Notes: a model not told the origin generated them from the letters alone. A DNA stretch of 64,000 nucleotides from Streptomyces actinomycinicus (GCF_016741775.1 NZ_JAERRK010000004.1:479857-543856), one strand, 5' to 3'. Counted from the stretch's first letter, positions 23,916 through 31,453 are shown. Program-made: numbers and translations.

Positions 23916-24860
23916 GTGAGCGATGAACCGACGCGGACGCAGGTCCGTATCGCGGTCGTCCTGTTCGCGCTGACCGTGACCGCCGGCGCCGTCGACGCCA
24001 TCACCTTCCTCGGTCTCGGGCACGCGTTCGCCGCGCTGACGACCGGCAACGTCCTGTTCCTCGGCTTCGGTGTGGCGCGGACGGGAACGCCGGTCGCCCG
24101 GCCGGCCGAGGCGCTGGCCGCCTTCGTGCTGGGGGTGGCCGCCGCCGATGTCGTGGTCACGCGGCTGCATCGCCGGGGACGGCACTGGTTCGCGCGCGCC
24201 CTCGCCGTGGAGACGGCGCTGATCGTGCTCGCCGGGCTGGTGGTCATCGGCACGAGCGGGCGGCGCACGCCCGCCGAGCACGTCATGGCCGTCGCCGCCG
24301 TGCTGCTCGCGGCCGCGATGGGCTGGCGCAATCGCGTGATGTACCAGGTGCGCATCCCGGACATGCCCACGACCGTGATCCAGATGACCCTGGTCAAGCT
24401 GCTCGTTGACGTGCTCTCCCGCAAGCCGGCCCCACCGCGCGATACGCGGAGGTCCCCCGGGCCCGCCCCGCCGGGCGATACGGGAACGTCCCCGGGGCCG
24501 GCCCCGCCCGACGATGCCCGGATTCCCCCGGGGCCCGCGCCGCCCGACGATGCCCGGATTGCTCCGGGGCCCGCCGGGCCGGGCGATGCTGGGATGTCCC
24601 TGGGGCCGGCCCCGCCGGGCGGTCCGCGGTCTCCACGGCGACCGGTCCCGCCGGACGACGCGGAGCTGTCCCGGGTGCGGCGTCTCGCCACCGTGCTCGG
24701 TGTCTTCGTCGGCGGCGTCATCGGCGCGCTGCTCCTGCGCCTCGGCGCCGGGTACGCCCTGCTGTGCGTCGCCGGTCTGGTGGTGTGCGCCGCGGCGTTC
24801 TACTCCCGCTCCCCCCGGCTTCGTCCCCCGCCCGCCGACAGGTCCGGGCAGGAGCGGTGA
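23916..24860 (+). CDS. DUF1275 (YoaK-type) membrane protein with Pro-rich repeat insertion
   Basis: The protein has 314 aa. Predicted helices are VRIAVVLFALTVTAGAVDAITFLGLG, LTTGNVLFLGFGVA, ALAAFVLGVAAADVVVT, ALAVETALIVLAGLVVIG and VMAVAAVLLAAAMGWRNRV, then, after the insert, LATVLGVFVGGVIGALLLRL and ALLCVAGLVVCAAAFY. AALTTGNVLF and MPTTVIQMTLVKLL are DUF1275 signatures. Between the fifth and sixth helices is a loop of about 70 residues made of 12-residue repeats (PGPAPPDDARI-like), which normal relatives of about 220-240 aa lack. The GTG start has GGTGG five bases upstream. The transport role is unproven. Confidence 0.85.
   Translation: MSDEPTRTQVRIAVVLFALTVTAGAVDAITFLGLGHAFAALTTGNVLFLGFGVARTGTPVARPAEALAAFVLGVAAADVVVTRLHRRGRHWFARALAVETALIVLAGLVVIGTSGRRTPAEHVMAVAAVLLAAAMGWRNRVMYQVRIPDMPTTVIQMTLVKLLVDVLSRKPAPPRDTRRSPGPAPPGDTGTSPGPAPPDDARIPPGPAPPDDARIAPGPAGPGDAGMSLGPAPPGGPRSPRRPVPPDDAELSRVRRLATVLGVFVGGVIGALLLRLGAGYALLCVAGLVVCAAAFYSRSPRLRPPPADRSGQER
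24456..24635 (+). repeat. 36-bp coding tandem repeat, about five copies
   Basis: Units begin at 24456, 24492, 24528, 24564 and 24600 and encode PGPAPPGDTGTS, PGPAPPDDARIP, PGPAPPDDARIA, PGPAGPGDAGMS and LGPAPPGGPRS. The exact multiple of three keeps the membrane protein in frame. Confidence 0.85.
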
Positions 24861-24868
24861 GCTACGGC

Positions 24869-25100
24869 TCACGGCTCCTCGACGCGTCGTTCCGCCACGG
24901 CGGCCGCAGGCACGGCCAGGCCGTCGAGGATGTCCGGCAGTTCGGCGCTGTGGCTGCCGGGTTCGGCGTGGAGGACGACCAGGGGTGATGGCCTCGAGCG
25001 CCTGAACCGACGGGTTGCGGTCGCGGCCCTGCTCCAGCCGCAGGTAGGAGTCGGAGCTGATGCCGGCGAGCACCGCCGCCTCCGCGCGGCGCAGGAACAT
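24869..25100 (-). pseudogene. internally deleted XRE/MmyB-type transcriptional regulator
   Basis: Only two ends survive. The 5' piece (25100 to about 24985) encodes FLRRAEAAVLAGISSDSYLRLEQGRDRNPSVQALEAI (written here only as key parts: AVLAGIS, YLRLEQGRDRNPS), the helix-turn-helix of MmyB-like regulators. Directly after it, in another frame, comes PLVVLHAEPGSHSAELPDIL, the typical C-terminal end of the same family. About 200 central codons and the normal N terminus are missing, and the two parts are out of frame. The upstream region has been replaced by 50-bp repeats. Confidence 0.75.
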
Positions 25101-25260
25101 CGGCGCCGCGGGTCCGGTGCTGCCGGACGGCGCGCGAGGGCCGAGCTTAACGGCGCCGCGGGTCTGGTGCTGCCGGACGGCGCGTGAGGGCCGAGCTTAA
25201 CGGCGCCGCGGGTCTGGTGCTGCCGGACGACGCGAGGGCCGAGCTGAACGGCGTCGCGGG
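25101..25260. repeat. 50-bp tandem repeat, three copies plus a partial
   Basis: Units start CGGCGCCGCGGGTC at 25101, 25151 and 25201. The first two are full 50-bp copies differing at two positions; the third is 48 bp, followed by a 12-base partial at 25249. They lie immediately upstream of the regulator remnant and before the LigD-type gene. Confidence 0.9.
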
Positions 25261-25323
25261 CTGAATCCGTCCGGGCCTGGGTACCCGGGAGCCCCTGAGG
25301 CGGACGCACGGAAGGAGCCGGAC

Positions 25324-25935
25324 GTGTCGGCGGAGGACCGGCTGCGGACGTACCGCGGCAAGCGCGACTTCGAGCGGACCCGCGAGCCGTCGGGCAGGAC
25401 GGCGCGGGCCGGGGACGGCGAACCGCATTTCGTGGTGCAGATCCATGACGCGCGGCGGATGCACTTCGACTTCCGGCTCCAGGTCGGTGACGTCCTGAAG
25501 TCCTGGTCGGTGCCCAGGGGACCGTCCGGCGACCCCGCGGACAAGCGGCTGGCGGTGCCGACCGAGGACCATCCGCTGGAGTACGAGGACTTCGAGGGCG
25601 TCATCCCCCAGGGCGAGTACGGCGGCGGCACGGTGATCGTGTGGGACCAGGGGACGTACGCCCCGCTCAGCCACGACCGCAGGGGCCGCCCGGTGGACTT
25701 CGCGGAGTCCCTGGAGCACGGCCACGCCACCTTCCGGCTGCACGGCACCAAGCTGCACGGCGAGTACGCCCTGACGCGGTTCCGCAGCGGCACGGACGAG
25801 GAGGAGGCCTGGCTGCTGGTCCGCAAGGGACCGGCGCGGTCGGACGGCCACGGCACGCCCGACCCCCGCCGGGCCCGTTCGGTACGGACCGGGCGCACCC
25901 TGGCGCAGGTCGAGGCGGCCGAGGGCACGGGCTGA
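25324..25935 (+). CDS. LigD-type 3'-phosphoesterase domain protein
   Basis: The protein has 203 aa and consists of the phosphoesterase (PE) domain found at the N terminus of LigD. The PE motif is FVVQIHDARRMHFDFRL (manganese-binding His/Asp and catalytic His/Arg), with LKSWSVPRGPS, DHPLEYEDFEGVIPQGEYG and HGTKLHGEYAL. It trims 3' ends during non-homologous end joining. GGAAGGAGC lies upstream of the GTG start. The ligase domain is not fused here; a free ATP-dependent ligase lies at 36.8 kb. Confidence 0.92.
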   Translation: MSAEDRLRTYRGKRDFERTREPSGRTARAGDGEPHFVVQIHDARRMHFDFRLQVGDVLKSWSVPRGPSGDPADKRLAVPTEDHPLEYEDFEGVIPQGEYGGGTVIVWDQGTYAPLSHDRRGRPVDFAESLEHGHATFRLHGTKLHGEYALTRFRSGTDEEEAWLLVRKGPARSDGHGTPDPRRARSVRTGRTLAQVEAAEGTG

Positions 25936-25985
25936 GGGACGGGTCCGGACGGCACGCTCAGTCGTGGGCCCGTCCGGCGGAGCGC

Positions 25986-28349
25986 TCAGGTGTCCGGCAG
26001 CGGCTGTTCGGCCCAGATGGTCTTGCCGGCGGCGGTGTGCCTGCTCCCCCAGCGCTGGGTGAGCTGGGCGACCAGCAGCAGGCCCCGGCCGCCCTCGTCG
26101 TAGGCGTGCGCCCGGCGCAGGTGGGGGCTGGTGGAACTGGCGTCGGAGACCTCGCAGATGAGGGCGCGGTCGCGGATGAGGCGGAGCTGGATGGGCGGTT
26201 CGCCGTAGCGGATCGCGTTGGTGACGAGTTCGCTGACGACGAGTTCGGTGACGAACGCGGTCTCCTCCAGTCCCCAGAGGGCCAGTTGCTCGGTGGCCGC
26301 CTGGCGGAAGACCGCGACCTGGGCGGGGTCGGGTGGCACGTCCCAGGTGGCGACCCGGTCGGCGCCGAGGGCGCGGGTGCAGGCGAGCAGCAGGGCGACG
26401 TCGTCGCCGGGCTGTTCCGGGAGCACCGCCTTCAGGACGTTGTCGCACAGCTCCTCGAGGGAACCGGCGGACGCGGCGAGGACCCGGCAGAGTTCGTCGG
26501 TGGTGCCCTCCGGGTCCCGGTCACGGTCCTCGACGAGGCCGTCCGTGTAGAGGGCGACGACGGATCCCTCGGGCAGTTCCTGTTCCGTCGCCTCGAAGGG
26601 CAGCCCCCCGACGCCGAGCGGTGGCCCGGCGGCCATGGGGACGGACTGGGCGACGCCGCCGGGCAGGACGACGACCGGGGCCGGGTGGCCGGCGGCGGCG
26701 AGGGACAGACGGCGCGAGACGGGGTCGTAGACGGCGTACAGGCAGGTCGCCCCGAGTTCGGCGACCTCCTCCCCGTTGTTGTCGGACGACAGGTGGGTGA
26801 CCAGGTCGTCGAGGTGGGTGAGGAGTTCGTCGGGGGGCAGGTCGACGTCGGCGAGGGTGCGGACGGCGGTGCGCAGCCGGCCCATGGTGGCGGAGGACCG
26901 GATGCCGTGGCCGACCACGTCGCCGACGACGAGCCCGACCCGGCCGCCGGAGAGGGGGATGACGTCGAACCAGTCGCCGCCGATCCCGGCCAGGGATCCG
27001 CTCGGCAGATAGCGGTGGGCGACCTCCACGGCGGCCTGGCCGGGCAGGCCCTGCGGGAGCAGGCTGTGCTGGAGGGCGAGGGCGGTGTCGCGTTCGCGGG
27101 CGAAGCGACGGGCGTTGTCGATGCAGACGGCGGCGCGGCTGGCGAGTTCCTCCGCGAAGACGGCGTCGTCGGGGGCGTACTCGTCGGGGTTGGTCTTGCG
27201 GATGCAGACCGCGACGCCCAGCGTGGTACCGCGGGCCCGCAGCGGAACCGCGATCACGGAGTGGGCGCCGTCCCGGTGGCGGCTGCCCCCGGGCGAGCGG
27301 GCGTTGCGTTCCGCGAGCCACTGCACGAACGACGGCTCGCCGGCCTGGCTGCGCACGACGCGGCCTTCGCGGATGGCCTGGGCGGGTGGTGAGGGCGGCT
27401 GGTAGGCCTCGGTCCGGCCTAGGGCGACGGCCGTGGCCGGGTTGTCCGGACTGGTGGAACGGTGGGCGACCCGGCGCATCTCGACCGCGCCCTCCGGGAC
27501 GGCCGGCGGCTCGTCCGCGCCGAGCACCCAGTCGAGCAGGTCGACGCTGGCGAAGTCGGCGTACCGCGGTACGAGGAGTTCGACGAGTTCCTCGGCGGTG
27601 CGTACGACGTCCAGGGTGGTGCCGATGTTCGTGGCGGCCTCGTTGAGCAGGGCGAGCCGGCGCCGGGCCCAGTACTGCTCGGTGTTGTCGAAGGCGGCCA
27701 TGGCGACCGCGGTCTGCTCGCCGGACTCGGCGCGCAGGGGCCACATCTCGATGCTCCAGTGGTGTTCCCGGTTCAGGGTGGGGGAGCCGGCGAAGCTCTC
27801 GTAGCGGACCGGCCGGCCGGTCTCGGCGACCTCGCGGAGGTGGTGCTGAAAGCCCCGGTTGTACTCGACGTCCGCCACGGTCTCCGGGAAGAACCGGCCC
27901 GTCAAAGCCTCCTCGGCGACGCCCATCACCGCGCAGGCCGCGTCGTTGAGGCGCAGGTAGCGCTGCTGGAGGTCGAAGACCGACATGGACATGGAGGCCT
28001 GCTGGAAGGCCTGGGCGGCCAGAGCGGTGCCGGACGGGTCCGCGGTGAGGACATGGCCGGCGGGGGTGCCGTCGGCGCCGGTGACCGGGCAGGCGGTGAC
28101 GCTCAGCTCGATCCGGTGGCCGTCGCGGTGGCGCAGTGCGACGGTTCCGGAACCCATGGTGAGCAGCTCGCCGAGAGTCTGCTGCGCCAGCAGGTCCGCC
28201 GCCGGCCTGCCCACGACCTCACCGGCCGGGTGGCCGGTGAGCTGCCGTGCGCCCTCGCTCCACCCGGCCACCCTGCCCAGCGCGTCGATGATCACCACGG
28301 CGGCGACATGCCTCATATGCCCCAGGATGTTCCGATTGCCCCGAGGCAT
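25986..28349 (-). CDS. PAS-PAS-GAF-SpoIIE phosphatase-ATPase sensor protein
   Basis: The protein has about 787 aa. It has PAS 1 (about 1-105), PAS 2 (115-235; MSMSVFDLQQRYLRLNDAACAVMG, WSIEMWPLRAESGEQTAVAMA), GAF (240-420), a SpoIIE PP2C domain (430-640: GGDWFDVIPLSGGRVGLVVGDVVGHG, YTDGLVEDRDRD, DDVALLLA) and a C-terminal HATPase/anti-sigma kinase-like domain (660-787: ELVVSELVTNAIRYG, GRGLLLVAQLTQRWG). It probably switches an anti-anti-sigma pathway in response to a signal. ATG 28349 lies 21 bases after the peroxiredoxin stop; ATG 28316 is an alternative. Co-transcription with peroxiredoxin is likely. Confidence 0.92.
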   Translation of the reverse strand: MPRGNRNILGHMRHVAAVVIIDALGRVAGWSEGARQLTGHPAGEVVGRPAADLLAQQTLGELLTMGSGTVALRHRDGHRIELSVTACPVTGADGTPAGHVLTADPSGTALAAQAFQQASMSMSVFDLQQRYLRLNDAACAVMGVAEEALTGRFFPETVADVEYNRGFQHHLREVAETGRPVRYESFAGSPTLNREHHWSIEMWPLRAESGEQTAVAMAAFDNTEQYWARRRLALLNEAATNIGTTLDVVRTAEELVELLVPRYADFASVDLLDWVLGADEPPAVPEGAVEMRRVAHRSTSPDNPATAVALGRTEAYQPPSPPAQAIREGRVVRSQAGEPSFVQWLAERNARSPGGSRHRDGAHSVIAVPLRARGTTLGVAVCIRKTNPDEYAPDDAVFAEELASRAAVCIDNARRFARERDTALALQHSLLPQGLPGQAAVEVAHRYLPSGSLAGIGGDWFDVIPLSGGRVGLVVGDVVGHGIRSSATMGRLRTAVRTLADVDLPPDELLTHLDDLVTHLSSDNNGEEVAELGATCLYAVYDPVSRRLSLAAAGHPAPVVVLPGGVAQSVPMAAGPPLGVGGLPFEATEQELPEGSVVALYTDGLVEDRDRDPEGTTDELCRVLAASAGSLEELCDNVLKAVLPEQPGDDVALLLACTRALGADRVATWDVPPDPAQVAVFRQAATEQLALWGLEETAFVTELVVSELVTNAIRYGEPPIQLRLIRDRALICEVSDASSTSPHLRRAHAYDEGGRGLLLVAQLTQRWGSRHTAAGKTIWAEQPLPDT

Positions 28350-28370
28350 CAAGCGGCGGGTCCGCCGGGC

Positions 28371-28838
28371 TCAGTCCTTCCGCGCGCGCAGGGCCTCGAG
28401 GGCCCGGTCGGCGTGGGTGTTCATGCGCAGCTCGCTGCGGACGATCTCCAGGACGGTGCGGTCCTGGGCGATCACGAAGGTGACGCGCTTGGTAGGGGCG
28501 AGGGAGAAGCCGCGCTTGACGCCGAACCGCTCGCGGACCGTCCCGTCGGCGTCGGACAGCAGCGGCATGCCGAGACCGTGCAGGCCGGCGAATTCCTGCT
28601 GCTTGTCGACGCCGTCCCCGCTGATGCCGACGGGGCGGGCGCCGACGGCCGCGAACTCGGCGGCGAGGTCGCGGAAGTGGCAGGCCTCGGCGGTGCAGCC
28701 GGGGGTGAGGGCGGCGGGGTAGAAGAACAGGACGACCGGGCCGTCGGCCAGCAGCTCGGTGAGCCGCCTGGTCGTCCCGGTCTCGTCGGGCAGGGCGAAG
28801 TCCTCCACCTTGCTCCCGACGGTGATGCGCTCGCTCAC
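28371..28838 (-). CDS. peroxiredoxin (BCP/AhpC-TSA family)
   Basis: The protein has 155 aa. The peroxidatic Cys48 is in FFYPAALTPGCTAEACHFRD, with a possible resolving Cys53 five residues on, as in atypical 2-Cys BCP enzymes. It reduces peroxides using thioredoxin. The GTG start overlaps the stop of an upstream 15-codon mini-ORF by GTGA, and GGGAAGGGA lies inside that mini-ORF as the ribosome-binding site. It sits in a DoxX - mini-ORF - peroxiredoxin - SpoIIE order. Confidence 0.93.
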   Translation of the reverse strand: MSERITVGSKVEDFALPDETGTTRRLTELLADGPVVLFFYPAALTPGCTAEACHFRDLAAEFAAVGARPVGISGDGVDKQQEFAGLHGLGMPLLSDADGTVRERFGVKRGFSLAPTKRVTFVIAQDRTVLEIVRSELRMNTHADRALEALRARKD

Positions 28839-28882
28839 GGCTGTCCCTTCCCTGCGTCGGTCGTCTCGGTGCGCTCGGTCAC
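28835..28882 (-). CDS. 15-codon mini-ORF 3, overlaps peroxiredoxin start
   Basis: Reads V-T-E-R-T-E-T-T-D-A-G-K-G-Q-P-stop. The GTG overlaps the stop of mini-ORF 2 and its TGA overlaps the peroxiredoxin GTG, both as GTGA. It is the most diverged unit of the array. AGGGAAGGGA near its 3' end is the ribosome-binding site of peroxiredoxin. Whether the peptide matters or only the act of translation is unknown. Confidence 0.5.
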   Translation of the reverse strand: MTERTETTDAGKGQP

Positions 28883-28926
28883 GACTGCCCCTCCGGTACG
28901 TCGGCCGTCTCGAAGCCCTCGGTCAC
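28879..28926 (-). CDS. 15-codon mini-ORF 2
   Basis: Reads V-T-E-G-F-E-T-A-D-V-P-E-G-Q-S-stop. GTGA overlaps join it to mini-ORFs 1 and 3. CCGGAGGGG inside its end is a ribosome-binding site for the following mini-ORF. It is nearly identical to mini-ORF 1. Confidence 0.55.
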   Translation of the reverse strand: MTEGFETADVPEGQS

Positions 28927-28970
28927 GACTGCCCCTCCGGTACGTCGGCCGTCTCGCAGCCCTCGGTCAT
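28923..28970 (-). CDS. 15-codon mini-ORF 1, overlaps DoxX stop
   Basis: Reads M-T-E-G-C-E-T-A-D-V-P-E-G-Q-S-stop. Its ATG overlaps the DoxX stop as ATGA, and GGGGAGCGGC in the DoxX 3' end is a ribosome-binding site. It differs from mini-ORF 2 by Cys/Phe at position 5 and the start codon. Confidence 0.55.
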   Translation of the reverse strand: MTEGCETADVPEGQS

Positions 28971-29347
28971 GACCGCCGCTCCCCGTTGCGGGCCACTCCG
29001 CGGGCCCACAGCACGAGCGGCACCTGGAGCGGCAGCCGGGCGAGGGCGGCCGTCCTGAGCGGCGCCGGCCGGTCGCGCCAGTCGACGGCCATCTGCACGT
29101 TGGCGGGGAACACCCCGACGAAGAAGGCGGCCGCCGCCTTCGCGGCCGCCGTGCGCGTGCGGGGCGCCACGAGACCCGCGGCGAGGGCCAGTTCCACGGC
29201 TCCGCTGGCGTACGTCCAGGCCCTGGGCGAGCCGGGCAGCCGGCGCGGGACGGTCGCGTCGAAGGGACGTGGGGCGGCGAAGTGGGCGACCCCGGCGGCG
29301 GCCAGGAGGCCGGCGAGCAGCAGGGGTGAACGTTCGGACCGGGGCAC
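28967..29347 (-). CDS. DoxX family membrane protein
   Basis: The protein has 126 aa with four predicted helices (LLLAGLLAAAGVAHF, WTYASGAVELALAAGLVAP, AAAKAAAAFFVGVFPANVQM, LPLQVPLVLWARGVA). FPANVQMAVDW is a DoxX-like signature. Such proteins are linked with thiol and redox homeostasis in actinobacteria, which fits the peroxiredoxin downstream. GAGGAACCGT lies upstream of the ATG-like start (ATGCCCCGG). Confidence 0.85.
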   Translation of the reverse strand: MPRSERSPLLLAGLLAAAGVAHFAAPRPFDATVPRRLPGSPRAWTYASGAVELALAAGLVAPRTRTAAAKAAAAFFVGVFPANVQMAVDWRDRPAPLRTAALARLPLQVPLVLWARGVARNGERRS

Positions 29348-29512
29348 GGTTCCTCCTCTGGTGACCTGCCGCCGGATATTACTCGACGGTACGGGCCGTG
29401 ACGCCCGTGCACCGGGGGGGGCCGGCCGACGACGGCCCCGGGGAGCGGGCGGACGCTGTCGCGCGGCCTCCAGGGCGACGGCGACGGGGACCGCGACCCC
29501 CTTGCCGGCGTC

Positions 29513-30370
29513 TCAGCCTGCCCGGTACAGGTCGGTGAGCAGTTCGAGCACCGCCTGGAGCGCCGGGTGCGGATCGTCGCGCCACCAGGCGAGCCGTACG
29601 GCGACGGGTTCGGCGTCGCGCACCGGCCGGTACACGATGCCGGGTCTCCGGTACTGGTGGGCGGTCGACTCGGCCGTGACCCCGATGCCGCGCCCGGCCG
29701 CGATGACGGTCAGCCAGTCGTCGACGTCGTGCGTCTCCTCGGTGACGGGGCGGGTGTCCGGCGGCCACAGCTCCGGATTGGCCGTGCCGGTACGGCGGTC
29801 CACCAGCAGGACCCGGTCGGCTAGGTCGGCGAGCCGCACGGAGCGGCGCCGGGCGAGCGGGTCGTCGGCGGCGAGCGCGCACAGCCGCCGTTCCAGTCCG
29901 ACGATGGCGGTGGCGAAGCGCCGGTCGTCCGGTGGTCTGCGGACGACCGCGAGATCGCAGGCGCCTTCGGCGAGCCCGGCGGAGGGTGCGTTGACGCGCA
30001 CCAGCTGGAGGTCGGTGTCCCCCTGGAGGGTGCTCCAGCGCCGCTGGAAGGCGACCGTGTGCCGGCCCAGCGCGGACCAGGCGTAGCCGACGCGCAGCCG
30101 GGTGTGCCCCGAGGTGGCCTCCCGCACCAGGTCGGACACGTCGGCGAGCACCCGCCGGGCCTGTGCCACCACCCGCAGCCCGGTCGCGGTGGGTGTCACC
30201 TCCCGGGAGGTGCGCCGCAGGAGCCGCACGCCTAGGGCACGTTCGAGGGAGGCGAGGGCGCGCGAGACGGCGGCCTGGGAGACGCCCAGGGCGATCGCCG
30301 CGTCGGTGAACGTGCCCTCGTCGACGATGGCGACGAGACAGCGCAGCTGCCGGAGGTCGATGTCCTGCAT
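29513..30370 (-). CDS. LysR family transcriptional regulator
   Basis: The protein has 285 aa. The N-terminal winged helix is LRQLRCLVAIVDEGTFTDAAIALGVSQAAVSRALASLERALG. The C-terminal periplasmic-binding-like effector domain follows (LRVGYAWSALG to VAVRLAWWRDD). ATG 30370 was chosen because TACGCT on the minus strand lies six bases upstream, giving a leaderless transcript, and because family members begin near here; ATG 30376 and 30403 are alternatives. It reads divergent from the EamA transporter, which it probably controls. Confidence 0.9.
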   Translation of the reverse strand: MQDIDLRQLRCLVAIVDEGTFTDAAIALGVSQAAVSRALASLERALGVRLLRRTSREVTPTATGLRVVAQARRVLADVSDLVREATSGHTRLRVGYAWSALGRHTVAFQRRWSTLQGDTDLQLVRVNAPSAGLAEGACDLAVVRRPPDDRRFATAIVGLERRLCALAADDPLARRRSVRLADLADRVLLVDRRTGTANPELWPPDTRPVTEETHDVDDWLTVIAAGRGIGVTAESTAHQYRRPGIVYRPVRDAEPVAVRLAWWRDDPHPALQAVLELLTDLYRAG

Positions 30371-30383
30371 ACGCATAGCGTAT
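30369..30383. promoter_or_regulatory. LysR-type operator (T-N11-A dyad)
   Basis: Inverted repeat ATACGC-ATA-GCGTAT, containing the T-N11-A core typical of LysR sites. It covers the regulator's own -10 box and start codon, so binding would repress the regulator, and it lies 56 bases before the transporter start. Confidence 0.65.
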
Positions 30384-30438
30384 AGATCGAACGGCTCATG
30401 CATTTTGCGCAAGCAGCGAGGGCCCGCACGATCCCGGC

Positions 30439-31335
30439 ATGCGCGAAACGCTCGAACGTCCGGCCCGGGCCGGGACCTTGGCGGCTCCCCTCCCCCTGCG
30501 CCGGCCGGGCCGGCCGGCCGGGGTGGCCGCCATGGCCCTCAGCGGGCTGTCCAACCAGACCGGCGCCGCCGTCGCCGCCCTGGCCTTCCCCGTCCTCGGC
30601 CCGCTGGGAGTGGTGGCCGTGCGGCAGTACGTGGCCGCCCTCGCCCTGTTCGCCGTCGTCCGGCCCCGGCTGCGCGCCTTCACCTGGCGGCAGTGGTGGC
30701 CGGTGCTGCTGCTCGGCGGGGTGTTCGGCACGATGAACCTCAGCCTGTACAGCGCCGTCGACCGGATCGGCCTGGGCCTCGCCGTGACCCTGGAGTTCCT
30801 GGGGCCGCTGGCGATCGCACTGGCCGCGTCCCGGCGGCGGCTGGACGCCGGGTGCGCGGTACTGGCCGGCGCCGGGGTCGTCGTCCTGATGCGCCCGCGC
30901 CCCTCGGCCGACTACACCGGGATGGGCCTCGCCCTGATCGCCGCCGGCTGCTGGGCCTCGTACATCCTGCTCAACCGGCTCGTCGGGCGGCGCGTGCCCG
31001 GCGCCCAGGGCGCGGCGGCGGCCTCGGCAGTGTCCGCGGTGGCCTTCCTTCCCGTCGGCATCGCCGTCGCGCTCCGCCACCCGCCCACGCCCGGAGCCCT
31101 TCTGGGCGCCATGGCCGCGGGGGTCCTCTCCTCCGCCGTCCCGTATCTCACCGATCTGCTGACACTGCGTCATGTTCCGCCGCGGGCTTTCGGGTTGTTC
31201 ATGAGTGTCAACCCGGTCCTGGCGGCCGTCGTCGGCTGGGTGATCCTGGGGCAGGGCCTCGGCGGCGTGGAGTGGGCGGGCATCGGGGCGGTGGTGACGG
31301 CCAACGCGGTGAGCATCGCGACGACGCCCCGCTGA
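30439..31335 (+). CDS. EamA/RhtA family drug-metabolite exporter
   Basis: The protein has 298 aa with ten predicted helices in two EamA repeats (MALSGLSNQTGAAVAALAF, VAVRQYVAALALF, LGLAVTLEFLGPLAIALAA, CAVLAGAGVVVLM; second half GMGLALIAAGCWASYILLNRL to GLFMSVNPVLAAVVGWVIL and GIGAVVTANAVSI). Relatives export threonine/homoserine, purines or drugs. It is probably induced through the divergent LysR protein. The ATG lacks a clear ribosome-binding site. Confidence 0.88.
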   Translation: MRETLERPARAGTLAAPLPLRRPGRPAGVAAMALSGLSNQTGAAVAALAFPVLGPLGVVAVRQYVAALALFAVVRPRLRAFTWRQWWPVLLLGGVFGTMNLSLYSAVDRIGLGLAVTLEFLGPLAIALAASRRRLDAGCAVLAGAGVVVLMRPRPSADYTGMGLALIAAGCWASYILLNRLVGRRVPGAQGAAAASAVSAVAFLPVGIAVALRHPPTPGALLGAMAAGVLSSAVPYLTDLLTLRHVPPRAFGLFMSVNPVLAAVVGWVILGQGLGGVEWAGIGAVVTANAVSIATTPR

Positions 31336-31350
31336 AGGCGCGGGCCCAGG

Positions 31351-31453
31351 AGAGCCGTCCGCCCGAGCCGCCTCGCCGTCCGCCCGAGCCGCCTCGCCGT
31401 CCGCCCGAGCCGCCCTGCCGTCCGGCTGCGCACGTGTCCGGCCGGACGGCTCT
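31351..31453. terminator. long-loop terminator with 21-bp tandem repeats inside
   Basis: AGAGCCGTCC (31351-31360) pairs with GGACGGCTCT (31444-31453), between the convergent EamA and CorA genes. The loop holds three 21-bp repeats (CCGTCCGCCCGAGCCGCCTCG at 31355, 31376 and 31397; given here for position only), probably expanded within the terminator. Confidence 0.5.

Larger units (their letters stand above)
28835..28970 (-). repeat. 44-bp tandem repeat, three copies, each a start-to-stop mini-ORF
   Basis: Units 28921-28964 and 28877-28920 differ only at 28916/28917 against their partner positions (GAAG versus GCAG region); the third, 28833-28876, is diverged. Each 44-base unit equals a 48-base ORF minus a 4-base overlap, so period and gene overlap fit exactly. 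Confidence 0.9.

Noticed and set aside
22422..25100. A single 892-residue protein ending in the TauD domain
   Set aside because: The part before residue 568 is repeat and low-complexity sequence, and the TauD domain has its own ATG with a GGAGG site at 23396. The far N-terminal segment is the regulator remnant.
28835..28970. Repeat as attenuator hairpin or riboswitch
   Set aside because: No stable inverted repeats are obvious in the unit; exact start/stop overlaps explain the structure better.
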